The translations under genes were made by a program, and so were the position numbers. The notes beneath the pieces are model-generated. The model was not told the origin of the DNA. It did not search any database and saw nothing but the letters and a program-made list of their open reading frames with translations. Source: Chaetorhynchus papuensis (Eukaryota; Chordata; Aves; Passeriformes; Rhipiduridae). Taken from it: 64,000 nt of DNA. Shown piece by piece: positions 26,585 through 40,200 of this stretch (positions are counted from its first letter, which is position 1; every line of letters starts with the position of its first letter). Location: positions 1 through 64,000 of the forward strand of contig VWYX01000358.1 in assembly GCA_013396525.1 (NCBI GenBank), in the 5' to 3' direction.

Positions 26585-26627
26585 AAGGTCTCTTCCAACC
26601 TTGATGATTGTATGATTTATGATTCTA
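26585..26627 (+). mobile_element. CR1 LINE fragment, 3' end
   Basis: The sequence AAGGTCTCTTCCAACCTTGA followed by ATGATT-type octamer repeats to GATTCTA is the 3' end of a CR1 element in forward orientation. Only about 43 bases remain, and there is no coding part. Confidence 0.75.
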
Positions 26628-26859
26628 AGAGTGCTCTTTCTGTTAACTGTTACCCAAGTATCATCTTGGATTAAACTAGATATTAATTTTGTTACAAAAT
26701 ATGATGCCTAGCCCATGAAAAGGAAAGCAGCAAGAGGAAAACTATTTTACTTACACCAAGGAAACTGAAAATAAAAAACTAAGAATAAAAAGGAAGCCCC
26801 ATATACACAGGGCATTAAAAGCTTACGAAAAGGAAAAGAAAATAAAATCAGTACTCATC

Positions 26860-27252
26860 GCCCTGAAAGTGATTCTCTGCTTGGGGCTGCCCTCAGACCA
26901 GAGCAGAACTGGCAGTGTGGGCAGCCTGAGGTCAGTGCCAGCCGTGACTCAGGGCTGAGTGAGCAGCAGTGAGAACCTGGCATCGTTCCACACCTCCCCA
27001 GGCCTGGGCTGCTGCTGCCCCGTGCCCGCCCTGCAGCTCTGCCCACAGCACTGCTGGGAGCCCCTGCTCACACTGAAATGCTGAGTCCTGCCTAGCACGT
27101 CTGTGCTCCCACAGCAGCCCCTTGCTGACAGAACTGCCTGCACTTGCTGGGCCACTGCCACCCCTCCCAGATGGCAGCACTGGCTCTCTGCAGAGGGGCA
27201 GGGGGCATCTGTGCCCCTTGGGTATCATCACCCTGGAGAAGCAGCAGTGAGA
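26860..27252. other. GC-rich, CpG-poor patch ending in a 12-bp direct repeat
   Basis: A GC-rich island of about 390 bases sits in AT-rich surroundings. It has few CpGs (roughly five), so it is not a promoter-type CpG island. The exact 12-mer GCAGCAGTGAGA occurs at 26963-26974 and again at 27241-27252 on the same strand. It could be an old insertion or a recombined remnant. A 99-codon - frame (26932-27231) across it has no recognisable domain and is probably a composition effect. Confidence 0.45.
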
Positions 27253-30200
27253 CTGAGTCTAGATATGCTTTAAGTTAAATTGCTGTTTGCTTTTGATAAC
27301 TGCAAAATGAGGTGTCCAGTTTTTCAAAGCATCACTATAGGATAGATAGTCCCTAGATTGCACTTAAAATCTGATTTTTACACACAAACCACACAATGAA
27401 TCCATCCCCTTGTACTGTCAGAGGTCTACATGTGTCTTCCAGATCTGACACCTTACAGATCTCAACATGCCTGAAGTTAGAAACTTACTCTTACCTATAT
27501 TCCCTTTGATAAAACTGCTGACAAGCTGACCCTTGCTAGATATGCAATAATTAGGTGATAAACATGGCATATCCTTACAATTCTTGCACACTTGCTGTTA
27601 GCATGATGAGACAGTGAGTCAGTACATACCCCTGGACGGTTTCAGGCACAGCAGCCTCCATTGGCATATTACCTATATATTCCTATGCAAATCCTAATAG
27701 CACATCACTTAACCATAGTCTGTCAAGCAAAACAACCTCTTAGATCTTTTATTTTTTCCACTGGAAGAACCTTACATCAAAATTAGCACCGTCAGTGGTA
27801 CAATTATGCATACACACATTAGATAATCAAATAGAACCCCTTGGGTAATCTGTACTGACAGGCTGTGATAGCTGGCCTACTTCTTCTAGATTGACAAATC
27901 CTATAACCTAATGCTTCTACAATCTTAACTTCTCCCTTTGGGTCCGCTAAATTACTGACTGCTGCTCCCTGTACAGCAGGATTTTGTAGAGAAAGTGCAG
28001 GGACAACTGGTTTTAATAGAAAAGAGCAAACACATGAACACTGAGCCAGGACCTCCAAAGACATCTAAAGAGGCCCCCAGAGGAGCAGGGCCTGACTCCA
28101 GCTGCCCACTATATCCTGTATCCTTCTGATCATAGAGAGGCTCTACCCACCCAAAACAAAAGCACTTAACAAATCACAAATGTAATACTTGAGAAAAAAA
28201 CCTATGAGATGACACACACACATCACCCAGTGATCCAGTGAAGAGCAAATTTAAACTACATTTGTTTTTATTTCCAGAGTGTCACTACTGTCTTTGTAAA
28301 CTCAAAGGAGAATCACAAACTAAGACAACATTCAAACCAAAGACTAAGATCAGGGTTCAGCTGCCTTTTTAGTATACTGTAGACATAATTTGTTTCTTGA
28401 CTTTGGAAGAAGTTAGATAACTAAAAGAAGCAGCAACAGCAGCATTCCTAACAGTCTGAAAACCTCAAGCTTCAAACAACAGAAGTATTGTTACTGATTG
28501 CCATGATGTTATAGTTGCATGACTTGGCAGGATATACATGTAGTTTCCAGGACTCAAACTGAAGTGCTGTGAGAGAAGTATTATGGGCTGCATTCTTTCT
28601 CCTCAGCTGAAAAGAGAAAAAGCAGTCCAAATATATACAGACCCTGACATACAGCAGTTCACTTGCAAGTCAAGAAATTACCTGTGTAATAATTAAAAGA
28701 AAAGCCACAGAAGTTACAACAAAATCCTGAAGCTGCTCTGTAGTTACAAATCTGGAAGTTAAGGATGAGATTTGAGACAGACATACAGATGTCTTTTCTA
28801 GCACAGGAAATTGGGAAGATTCCAGATTTTTATTTAGCAAATTTCACAATTATTGCCATGGTCCAAGAACTTGTGGGAAACGTCATCCTCTTGTGCTGTC
28901 TGTAGTTTTGCCATCTTCTTTATTGATATAGGATTTGTTTTACGGTTTTGAAAAGCAGCTTTGCAGTGCAGGGGCCTATATTGTTAACTCCTTAATACCC
29001 TCTGACCTGACTACTTCTGCACTGTTACCTGTAGCTGCAAGGCTGACCTGATCCAGGGCTTCTCTTTCAATCCAATGGGTTAAATTTCTTCTTAAAAGGA
29101 AAGAGCAGGAACCTTAGTTTGCATTACCAGCAGTAATGCACACAAGATGTTACAGTGAACAATATTACAACATATTTAGTGATACTGCAGGATGCCACAA
29201 GTATGAGTTCTTTTCCAATTGTAAATATCCCCACAGAAGTGCAACACAGAAAAAAAAACCCCATTGTTTCTTTTCATATAACCCTTTTGACAGATTGTCT
29301 TTCAGGATTTCAATCTGTAGCCCATCAGCTTTTCTTTGACACCAAGAAAATTGTCACCTTTAACATCAGGTTAAAGGAACAACAGAAAGGAACAACAGAC
29401 AGTCTTATCCAGAAAGCCAGGAATTCCTGTATCTGTTGATGCATTTTACTCAGTCCTCTCCTACAGAAGGGTTAGGTCCCAGAAGAAGAAAAATTAAAGA
29501 TTCATTGCATCTGACCATATCTCAGACTCCTGTATGCTTCCTCTATTCTTTAAAACTCAGTGCAGTCTCATCTGGCTGGTTCTCTCCACAGGGATATCTC
29601 GCCCTCACCTCCCACCTGTAGCAGAGATTTGCATTCCTGCTCAATGCCTGTGTTTAATTTTGGACATATGCATTCATTCTAATGAGGGATAAAACCCCTG
29701 GGTGCCCAGACTGATCTGATAAGCACCACTGAATGCACAACTGCAGGCAAACCCTAAGCATGTTTGCTTATTTCCCACAACAGGTTCTGTCCACTGAAAC
29801 ATGGCTTGAAATTAAAGGGTAAGCAAAAAACTTCATAAGGGGGAAGGAAAAGAAGGGAGATGAAAACATCTTTCTTTAACCATCCTGTTTGTCACTCTCC
29901 AGACGGTTCCTGTTCAACCTTGCCCTGAGGTATTCCTTACCAGACGTTCCATGGAAGGACATCACACAGGGGTATAAACACACACACACATACAGTTGTG
30001 ATGGAGGAACAGGATTATTTCCTGTGCTGTTCCACTCAGTGATAGGATCATTCAGTACCTCTTGTTCCTCCAGACCTCCCAACAAGGCTCTACCTGAGTA
30101 TTCTGCTTAATTTAGTCTTAAATGTGTGAAATTCACCAATCTACATTGTTTTAAAAGATCGGGCAAAGGTATTGAAAAGTCTTTGGAAACAAGAAATACA

Positions 30201-31208
30201 AACAACTACTCCTCTTCTGCACATCCTTGCCAGTCCTGGGGTTTACAAAGGGGGATAAATTGGGCTGTGTGAGATCTATGGAGTGGCAGTCAGAGGAATT
30301 GTATTCTGCCTGGTCCTTATCAGAGAATGATTACTGGTTGGTATTTCTTCCTCAGATTCAACCCTGGCTTTTATTAGCTACTAAATCGACCTCTGCAGCT
30401 CGGTGGGAAAGTCACCCTGAATTACCTTCTTGAACATTTTCTGGATTTCAAATTCTCCACGACATGATAACAAATAGAGCTATTTTGGGAAAAAGACAAG
30501 ATGCTTTATACTTGGCACTAATGCATGAGGCTATCATTAATGCTAGACAAATCCAAAAAGGCAGTCAAGTTTAGTCTAGCAAGGCAGAGGGTTACATTCT
30601 TGATTTCAAAGTAGGAAATTAAAAGTTATCAAAACCAAAACAACAAGTAAGACACAGAACATATTTGAAACAGTTCAATTCTCCCAGCTGTGTCAAGATT
30701 TCTCTGAGTCATGTCCCTGGAGCAGATATGGGAGAAGATGGGATTTGGTACAACTACACTGCAAATTTTGACTTTTAGAAATAACTTGACATTATTGTGA
30801 AAACAGAAACTCAAATTTGAGGTGGCTGAGGTGGCTCAGAGCTGAAGATATCACTCTCTTCACTTCATACAACATCCATTTCCTCCCCCTCATTTTTGGT
30901 CCCATCTTGAATGATATTAACATTTTCTCTGCCTGGGTGATTTTCTGACTTTATAGAGTGTTTTTGTTCATTCTTTTAGCTTAAGCAATCTTCGAGAGGG
31001 ATAATATTCTCCCAGGTTCATACAGCACTTGAAGTCATATTTCCATACCTGCTCTTTAACTGAACACACTTTAATATGTAATTTTATCTTCAGAGGGTCA
31101 CTACACAACATTAATCATACAGATTATATACTTGGCTGTGAATGTGTGTTCCCTCCCTAACATTTAAGGGAAGGAGCCTGCAAATAAGGTGTGCCCCATT
31201 TCCCCTAG
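27253..31208. other. Intergenic, no gene recognised
   Basis: A short (CA)n run lies at 29978-29990. Two frames drew attention but match nothing I can name: a - frame at 27819-28064, and a + frame at 30227-30570 interrupted once by TGA at about 30431-30433. No transposon was recognised. Confidence 0.5.
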
Positions 31209-31282
31209 CACAGGATGGCTGAGGTTGGAAGGGAGATCTGGTTTATCTGGTCCAAACCCCCTGCTCCAGCAGGGCCATCTCT
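31209..31282 (-). mobile_element. CR1 LINE fragment, 3' end
   Basis: CACAGGATGGCTGAGGTTGG, then AAGGGAGATCTGG and CTGGTCCAAACCCCCTGCTC, is the reverse complement of a CR1 3' end. The standard landmark (CACAGAATGGCTGAGGTTGG, then CCAACCCCCTGCTC-AGCAGGG) is clear. The element is cut off after about 75 bases. Confidence 0.85.
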
Positions 31283-34200
31283 TCTCCTCTGGAGGGAAAG
31301 GAGAAACATCTCATCTGTGGAATTTTCAGGTCTCTGCTGTGGCTGATCTGATCTAATCTAATGACAACAACAGTCCTACTTCACGTTAGAGGTTGGGCCA
31401 GAAGTACTTTCCGTCTGTATCTCTAACCCATAAATGTGAGTATGCGTCATTCACTAGAAAGATTTTTATTTTTCTCTTGATCAAAAAGTCCCCCCATCCA
31501 GCAAGTCAAAGATCACTGCTGTCAAGTGCCTTATGCCACTGATTTTACTCCCACTTTGCAGTTCTGCATCCACTACTGGCACTGCCACAAGCTGAACATT
31601 TCGGGTACTGTCACACTGGAACATTCACTGCTCTGTATTTTTAATCCTACCATGGCTTGGTTCATTAACTACTCCACTTGAACTGTGTCTTCCTTTCATG
31701 AAATATTTACAGCTCTTTGGTAATATTTTGTACATCTGTTTTTTCCCCCCCATTCATCTAAAAGCCATTACTAATGTTTTCATAATAAGGGACTGTTTTA
31801 CTGAACAAAGATAACAGCAGCTAAGTCAAGAACAACATGAACAAATTAAAATTAAAAAAGGAAGTAAAGCCATTTAGAATTCAACAATACAGTATACACA
31901 GCCACAACAATGAAGTATGTTATTCCCTGCTGACACTAAATAATATTGAAGTGTATTATCTTGTATTAAATGAACTGAAGTTAAGACAGTATATTCCAGT
32001 CACCTAAAGTAGCACTATCAACTTTTATTAGAAGCTGGGGATAGGTGTGCTGTTTTAAATTAGCATCTACAATAAAGCTTCTATCTGAAAGTGATAGAAA
32101 TAAATTGATTGGTCATTGAAAGCTACACAACCAGTTGCTTTTTCCTTATTCACAATTAAACCTGTACCTGGCAAAGTCACATCCCTCCTGGTGTTAGCAT
32201 TCCCACGATGGCTGGCAGTTCCCTAATTCCAGCAGAGTGCACCTATCACTGGAGCTTTGAACATTGATGCTTTGAACATTAGATAACCCTGTGGAAGGTT
32301 ATCATGCAGGTCTTTGGCCTGGGATGGATCTGTATTCAAAGGGAGCCAATAGAGAAAATACTAACCAGAATCCAAGTGTTCCTTGGAATCATGTGTTCAT
32401 GGAAGACAAACTTTACCTAAGTTTTCATAGTGCTTCCATTTGATGATGAAAACTTGTTTTTTTAATGCATACAGATGTAGAGTGCAGAAAAAGCATAAAT
32501 CTTTGGTACGAGTCATACCACTTGGTAGAAGAGTAAATCTAAAGCTATTTATTAGTTTATTAATGAAGGAGAACATAAATCTGAAGTTTTAAAGTATTTA
32601 TCTTTTATATTTCCTAAGTGTCTGCATGAACAGGTTCAATACAGCAGTTTTATACGGAATGAACCTGTCAAGAAAGGCTAATTAATAATTTGATCTACTG
32701 ATCTTCTAACCATTAAAAAAATCTTTAGTTACAAACTGAAAATCTAACCAGATTCTTGTGGATACATAGCAGTTTCCACCTTGGATAGTCCAAACGCACT
32801 GGATGCACACTAGTGGGTGGATTTTAAAGTTATATTTGAGAAGTGCAATTTAGCTGCTGGCTGTAATATGAGAACTATCTGCTACAACTCCATGCTGGGA
32901 GACAGACAGCAGCAAGACTCATCACTTCCTTAGCGGAGGTGGAACAGGACTGATGGAAGAAACGGGTGAAGAGTCCACGGGGGAGAGAGAGCGTGTAAAG
33001 AAAGGGGGTGGATCGCTGTTCTGATAAGGAAAAGAACATTCTTGCTTGCTCAATGAAAATGATTACACTTAATGTACGCCACTAATCCTCCCACATGCCC
33101 TGAAGACCTAAGTGAGCCCATGCACATTGTTCTCTGATGTTTTTGATGGTAACTAATTGATCTTAATGAGAGGGAGTGCTGACTTTAGGGGTTTTATCTC
33201 ACTGCACTGCAATTTATTTTCATTGGCAACTGGCTGACTTTTCCTTTACAACATGCAGCTTATGAATGTCTCAGTTGTTTTGTCAATGCAATCACAAAGA
33301 TTGATACACCTATGTTTAAAAGAGAATGCTTTTTAAAATTGCAGTTCCGAGTCCCATTTCAGTACCAAGTCCACGGTGATTTATTAAGGGTTTATTATGT
33401 TCTCAATCACAAGTTCAGTTGCTTTTGGACCTTTTTCTCTGGCCTCCACTCTCAGTTCCTACTTGGATACTCTTGCACATCCTCCACTCACTGTTCCCTG
33501 AAGGCTTTGGTATCCAAACCACTGCTGCCTTCTTTTTCCTTGCTCAACAACAGCAACAGAGAGTCACTGGCAAAGGATTATGGCAGAGAAATGAGTCACC
33601 ACTAAGTAACTCATGAAACCACATATCACATGGAAGAAGTTACTGCATGTATGTTGTATATTAAGTATGTTGACTTGATTCCACTAATCAAATAATAAAA
33701 TTCACCTTGAATGATAAAATTTGCAAGATAAGTAAAGAAATACAAAAATGAAAAAGTCATTTACTATGTTGATGAAAGCAAACCCACCCATTCCTTTCAG
33801 CTCCTAGATTTAAGTGTTATGTTAAAACCAAATTTTTGAGTGTTCAAAAGTAAAAATAACATATGGAAACAGTTTGGGAAATGTAGAAATTTTTTTTTAA
33901 AGGAGAAGAAAGCATGGTGGGTGTGACAAAAGTAATGTATTCTAAGATGCTGTCACAGGACCTGGACTGTGCATTTGCACAGACAATACAATATCTGGAT
34001 AATTTCTGGGAGCAACTGCATCTGTTTTAAACTAGATTTAGTTCCATCACAGCTTCTTTCTACTGAAGAATATAAATTTAAAAAAGAATATTTAAATTTC
34101 CTGTTTAAGTCAGATAAAAATTTTAAATGTTTTGGTAGCAACTGTGGCACTTCTGGAGACATTTCCCATGAAGAGTATTATAAGCTCCCATATTCCTGTT

Positions 34201-37200
34201 TATGCAGGAAAGTGGGGGCTGTCCAAACAGGCTATACTGCCAAAAAGACAAACTTCTTTCACCAGGTTGGAAAGTGGCAAAGCCTTGTCTGAAACCTCAG
34301 GGGTGGGGATGCCTGGTTAGGTGATTGCTGGATCAGAGCACATCCACAGCGTTTCCATGTTTCCATGAAACCCTTCCCCCCAGAAAACCACCAAAACCCA
34401 ACAAACAGCCAAACAATAACAAAAAACCAGTCCCCTCAGCCAAATTCTAGTTTGATTTTCAAGGCTGCTCTGCAATGGAGACTAGTTACTGCTAATTTAT
34501 CTTTTATTTCCTTCCATGTCTTAGACCATTTTGATCACTGGTTTCATGTTAATTTACTGAAATCTGTTAATGCTCTAAACTGGCCCAGTCTGAGCACCCT
34601 GAATAACCAGCCCAGGTCACAGCACTGCCATAAACAGAAATATGGATTGAGATCCAGCATTATCAGTGCTGTTGGAACCTGAATGCATTCAGGTTCTACA
34701 GTAGGCTACCAATATTTTTTTTATAGCTCTTTGCCACTGATCCCCTCTGGAAAAGCGATGATGAAATTTTAGAATTACTCAGGCCCTGGTTTCAAACACA
34801 ACATCAAGAATTTCTCAACACATCCCATACATCAGCATAATGAACTTAAACTATTCACTGGCTGGTCAACTTACAACAATAAACAGAAACATGAATCTAA
34901 GTTCAAAACCTCACTTACTTTACTCTTATTTCCTTAAGCACACATGAAGACAGACAGATTTTATTACAGCATTTCATATGTGTTCTTAAAAGCCATGAGC
35001 TACTTGCATTTTAAACTGCAGAGCTTGAAGAAACTTGCGTTATAGGATCTTTACTAACTAAAAAATTCAGAACAGAAGAATTGTGAAAATTCCCAAACTT
35101 ACCCAGGCACATTGTCCAGATGTATTGCAAGGTAAAAGAATTAAAAACCCCTTAAGTTACTTTTCTGCTCTAGTCCCTTCTAGATTTACCTAACATGCAG
35201 AAGATCTTCCTGTTGCTCTCCACAAGAACCTCAAAAAGGCAAATGAGAGCATTCAGTACCTTGGGAAAGCACGCTGCTAGATTAGTCACCTTTACTTGAT
35301 TAATTTTCATCATTAACAAGCATATAAGTCTTATTTGTGATTTATGGAAATCTCATATATAGCATACATTTCTACACAGGCTTGCTTGCTTTTGCAAACT
35401 TAGATAGCTTCTCCAGTTGTAAGATTTCTGACAGGTTTTAAAGAAAACTCCCCCACCCAATACCTCTTGCCAGTGTTTGTAAAAATGCAAGATAAAAACG
35501 CAAAAGATATGAAAATCGCTGACTTCATCAATGCTTGAGTATACTTCTATCCCTGCACTTGCTCATGTTTCCTGTAAATGCTAATGACACTGATTCCATG
35601 ACTCACTGGCACTGTGGCAGAAAATTATCAAAATGAAAATTCACTTCCCACAGAAATACTCCTTAATGTAAGAGGAGAGGCAAGCAAGGAACCGAGTTAA
35701 AATCTGAGGAGAACTGTTACAGCTTCTCACCAACCATGGAAGGGCTCATAAGATTCAGCTACATTTACCCACCTCTAGTAGCATAAGTACACTGTCAAGG
35801 CATGTGAAACAGACCAAATTCTTGTGTGTGATTATGTCACTTCTCCCATTTTTTTGCCATTTTTCTCCTTTTACTCTATTTAGGATTGTTTTGACAAAGC
35901 TGCACTTTTTCAGAAAAACTTCAACTGACAGAAGGCTGCACTTATGGCTAAAATATCAGAATAAACAGTGGGAGTCACTTCCCACCCTGCTTATTCAGTG
36001 CCTGGACTCTGTGTATCATTACCTGACACACTGGAAAATAACTTCCTTCGCAGAGGGATTGATTTCTAATGATTAATTCTGCTTTATTCACAGATGTTTC
36101 TCAGTGCTATCATGTGACAATCCTGCACATGCATTTCTGTTATTTAGATTTCTCCCCCTTTTTTCCCCTCAGCAACACTGGCTTGGCTTCCCCTGCTCTG
36201 GAGTACCGGCTGTAGAGGGAACTGGGATAGGCTGTTTCTAACAAGCAGCACATTCTGTTTTAATGCCTTTTGCACGGAATACAAATCCTTGAATGTTTTC
36301 CAGAAATCTGAAGTGTGTTGACTTCTATATTCAGAATAATAAACACAACTGTGCTTGTCTAACTGAAGAGAAGTGGAAGTGCAGTTCTGTGACCCATTCA
36401 GGATAGAGCAGTCAAAATACATTCACCCTGTCCACACTCTCAGTATCACAACTGGGTTTCTCTGGGTGGTAGGGGTGGGGGTTTGGCAGGGCTGTTGTTG
36501 TTTGAATTGTACTTATTTTTATTAAGTAGTTCCTTGGAGTAGCAGCCAAGATTTCAAATAGTTCCCATAACATAGCTGACTAATAATCAAGGTGCTCCTC
36601 AGTTTCTGCCATAGAATTGGGCAATTCGTTGAGCAGGGCATTATCCTATGCTATCAATAAATGGAGTGTGCCACTTTCCATCAGCAGCAGACAGCCTGGG
36701 AAAATATTGCTTGACTGGCATTGCAATTCTTTAACTAAAAAAATAAAAGCCTTCAAACTCTAAAGCCTCTAGGGATGTTAAGTTTAGCCAAAAATCTAAA
36801 TGTTAAATTCCACCCAACTGGAATGCACAGCAGCATCTCAAAGTAAGATGCTGTGACTAAGGATATGGTAATGCCATAAGGAAAAAAAAAATATCAAAGC
36901 ACAGCTGTGCCCAAGTTAGGCAGTGTAAAGTTGACTGTGATATCATAGAAAGCAAGTAATGCCAACTCAGAGGGAGGAATTACCCAGCTGCACCTTATTC
37001 TGCTCTTTTATGTTTATGTTGAGGCAATACTGATGCTCGAGCCAATACACAAAGCTAATAAAGTTAATTCTAACATCAATGCCATAGCTGGGGCACTTGA
37101 AAAAATTAAACAGTCAAATTGTTCAGGTCACAGCCCAGCTGGGGCAACAGGAGATCAGCCAAGGACATGGATTGTGGTAGCTCCCTCTGAAGTCAGCATG

Positions 37201-40200
37201 AGGTCTTATTATAACCATTTTTATCAAAGCATCAGCCAGAGGAAAAACCCCAAATGTGGTCAGAAGAAAGAGGTGCATTCTAGGTACTGGCACGGCCTCC
37301 TTTTGTTTATGCCCATTTCTGCTTTGATAGGCAGGGAATATTTGTCTTTTGCTGAACGTGTTAGTCAAGTTTTTCATTTGTATTTCTGCTGTTCACCAGT
37401 GGGAGAGCAAAAATCTGGTTTTCAGCTTAAAATACTTTTCAGCCTTATTTGATATGAGATCTTAAGTTCTTTATAAAACAAAAGGGGTTTTGTGTCTTTA
37501 CTAATTTATTAACAACTAGAGAAGCTTTGGGTTTTTATGCTACAGCAGAATAAGATACGGCAGGGACTGAACAACAGTGACCTTCTCTATCACCATCAAA
37601 ATGCAGTAGAGTTTTCAGACAAAGAAAACTGCAGAAGGAATTTTTAAATAACAAGCAATTTTCTTCCAGAAAATCCCCCTTCCCAGTTTCATACAGGAAA
37701 CCACAAGGATTTTAAGCAGGGCATTAATTTGAGACTGTACATTGCAGTTGCTTTCCTACTCAGTGTGATCTACTGGCTTTCTCACTGCTTCCCTTAATAT
37801 TGAACTAGAACAAAGTGAAGTCTGTCGAAACTTTTAATTCCTTAATTGGCATATCTGAGCTAATGAATGAGATATTCAAAAGGCAACAAACTAGTTCAGA
37901 CGAGAGCAGAACAGAGTTATTTATATGCTTTTGGGAAAGGGAAATGTATACAGCTGTAAGTAAGACATTTATACACAGCTGTAACTTAATAAAATTATAA
38001 AATCAATACATGAGTGTAGCCTCATAGGACCATTCACTTCAATTTTTAGACATTAACATCTCTTAAGCGTTGAATTTTAGAGGACCATGAGGGGAAGTTT
38101 CTTACAAATGACCAGATTCTGATCTGCTTGTGAAATATTCAAGTACAGTTGTTAACAGACACAGGCAATTAATTTTCCTACAGCTATACTTCATTTGTAG
38201 TCAGAATTAAATGCTCCCTTCCTTGGGAAGCATGGCCTCTTTTTTTAGACACTGCCACTCAAACTGCTTGTGGCAAAGTTCCAGCTCCTCACAGGTTCCC
38301 TGTTTAACGCCTGTCACTGCCTCAAAGATTCAGCTCCACTCCAATTTAGCTCTACCACCTTCATGTCTACACATTATCTGAACTTTCCCTTTAAAATCCT
38401 TAAAAACAGTCAAGCCCTACAACTGCTGATAAGATGACATCAGTATTTTGCTTTCACTTAAAACAGCAGAACAAAAGGCAGAAGGCCACAAAGCCCAACA
38501 CACCATCAGGAATTAAATGGACAGAGAACTTTCATCTGAAAGGAAGCAAATGAAAAGCCTCTTTTCCAGCTTTCAAGAATACCTGACAACCTGGTAACTT
38601 TTCAAATCACAAGGTTCCTGCTAGGTTCCCATGGAGGCTTTTTAATATTACAAAATAATAAAGCAAACACTGTAGTTATACCCCAGCAGGTGAAATCCTC
38701 ACTGCAGACCTCAGAGCAGCTTGTATGTTCTGCTGCTGCTGATGCAAGGACAGTGAGAGATACAGGACACACCAGTCATTATCCTGGATCCCTTGGAAGG
38801 CTGCCTAACTTGCCCTTGCAGTTTAGTTTTGTTTTGATTCTCCCTGGGCCAAAACACATACCTCTGTTTGTGTTTGTCAGTGTGGCACCCACAGATCTAC
38901 CCTGGATCTAAACCAACCACGTGAGTACATTTGCCATTTGATGTGGTTGCCCCTTGAGAACGAAAGCAAAGCTCTGAGATGGGGTTTCAAGCAATCTCCT
39001 GCCAAAGCTCGCTGGCTTTGCTGACTGTGGCAGAAGACTGCCCTGGAGGGGTCTGCAGAAGGAGCTAATGCAGACTGCAGCCCCAAAACAAATCAGGTTG
39101 GCTAATACAGAGTTGGGAAGACATTGCCATTAATACCTCCACCTCTGCTGCACTTTCAAAACTTGTTATTGCATAAGCCAGGGGAGAAAAACAGAAAAGG
39201 TGCCTGTGATGCAATGCTAACATTTTAACAAGGAGTCCCCTGAAATGTTCCTCTACCACTTGGTGATAGAAACCACAGATCACAGAAGCATGTTAACAGA
39301 GAAGGATGGAGGGGACTAGGTAAGATCAGCTGCTTTTCTGGATAAGCCATGACTCTCCACTAGATTAGTAAGCAAAATCAGAGTAAGATAACTCACAGTT
39401 ATTAACAGCAAAGGTGTTGCTTCTTCCAAAATGCTTCAGATTCCACTCAACAACTTTGGTTTTCAAAGCCACCAGTTGTCAATCAGTGCCAGAAAGCACT
39501 CTGAAATATTCCTGCTATTGACAACGTTTGCTCAGAATCACCAGCTATAGAGCCATGGATGTCTTAATATATATTATGTACTTTCAAAAGATATCTGAGG
39601 CTACATAAACTTAGAGCTACCTGAATGCCCCTCCACTCCAGGGCTTCCAAAAGTCTACAGTAAGAGATTGGATTACAGCTAATAATATAAACCCCTTACA
39701 ATGATGTGAGTGAAAAACCAAGCTCATCTCAGTCAGAAACACTGTCCATGCCTTTCACTGATAACAGCCAAAACAATAGTCCCCTTTGAGAGTTATGCAG
39801 CTCAAAGTTCTGGAGACGGAATGTTCTTGGTATAATTTGGGGCTTTGTTTCTACAGCCCTTCGGTCCAAAGAACAAAAATCATAGAAAACCCTTGTGAGT
39901 AGAGAAGTACTGTGAACGGATTTGCCTCATATCCACTAGGAACAAAAACAGTCTAGTGAGTGCCCAAGTTTTCAAGTCACAGTCTGATTTTCCTGAGAAA
40001 CACGAGACATGCCCAATGCACAAGACAATGTTGGTTATAACTGCTCACTGCATTTGCACCATGCCCTGTGTCAGTGATACTGGCACTGGAGCAGTCACAA
40101 TCTCATTTTCCCCTCAAAGAAAGGACTCCAAGGCAGCATTATCTGAAGAGATCTTTGAGTAGTTTGCTGTTGGTACAGCACAACATCCCAAGACACTGAG

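Noticed and set aside
27819..28064. 81-codon minus-strand frame considered as an endogenous retrovirus or transposon fragment
   Set aside because: The sequence is not low-complexity, but no known domain or repeat border is visible, so there is no support beyond an open frame.
30227..30570. About 115-codon + frame with one internal TGA, considered as a retroviral remnant
   Set aside because: No retroviral motif, LTR, primer-binding site or target duplication could be recognised around it.
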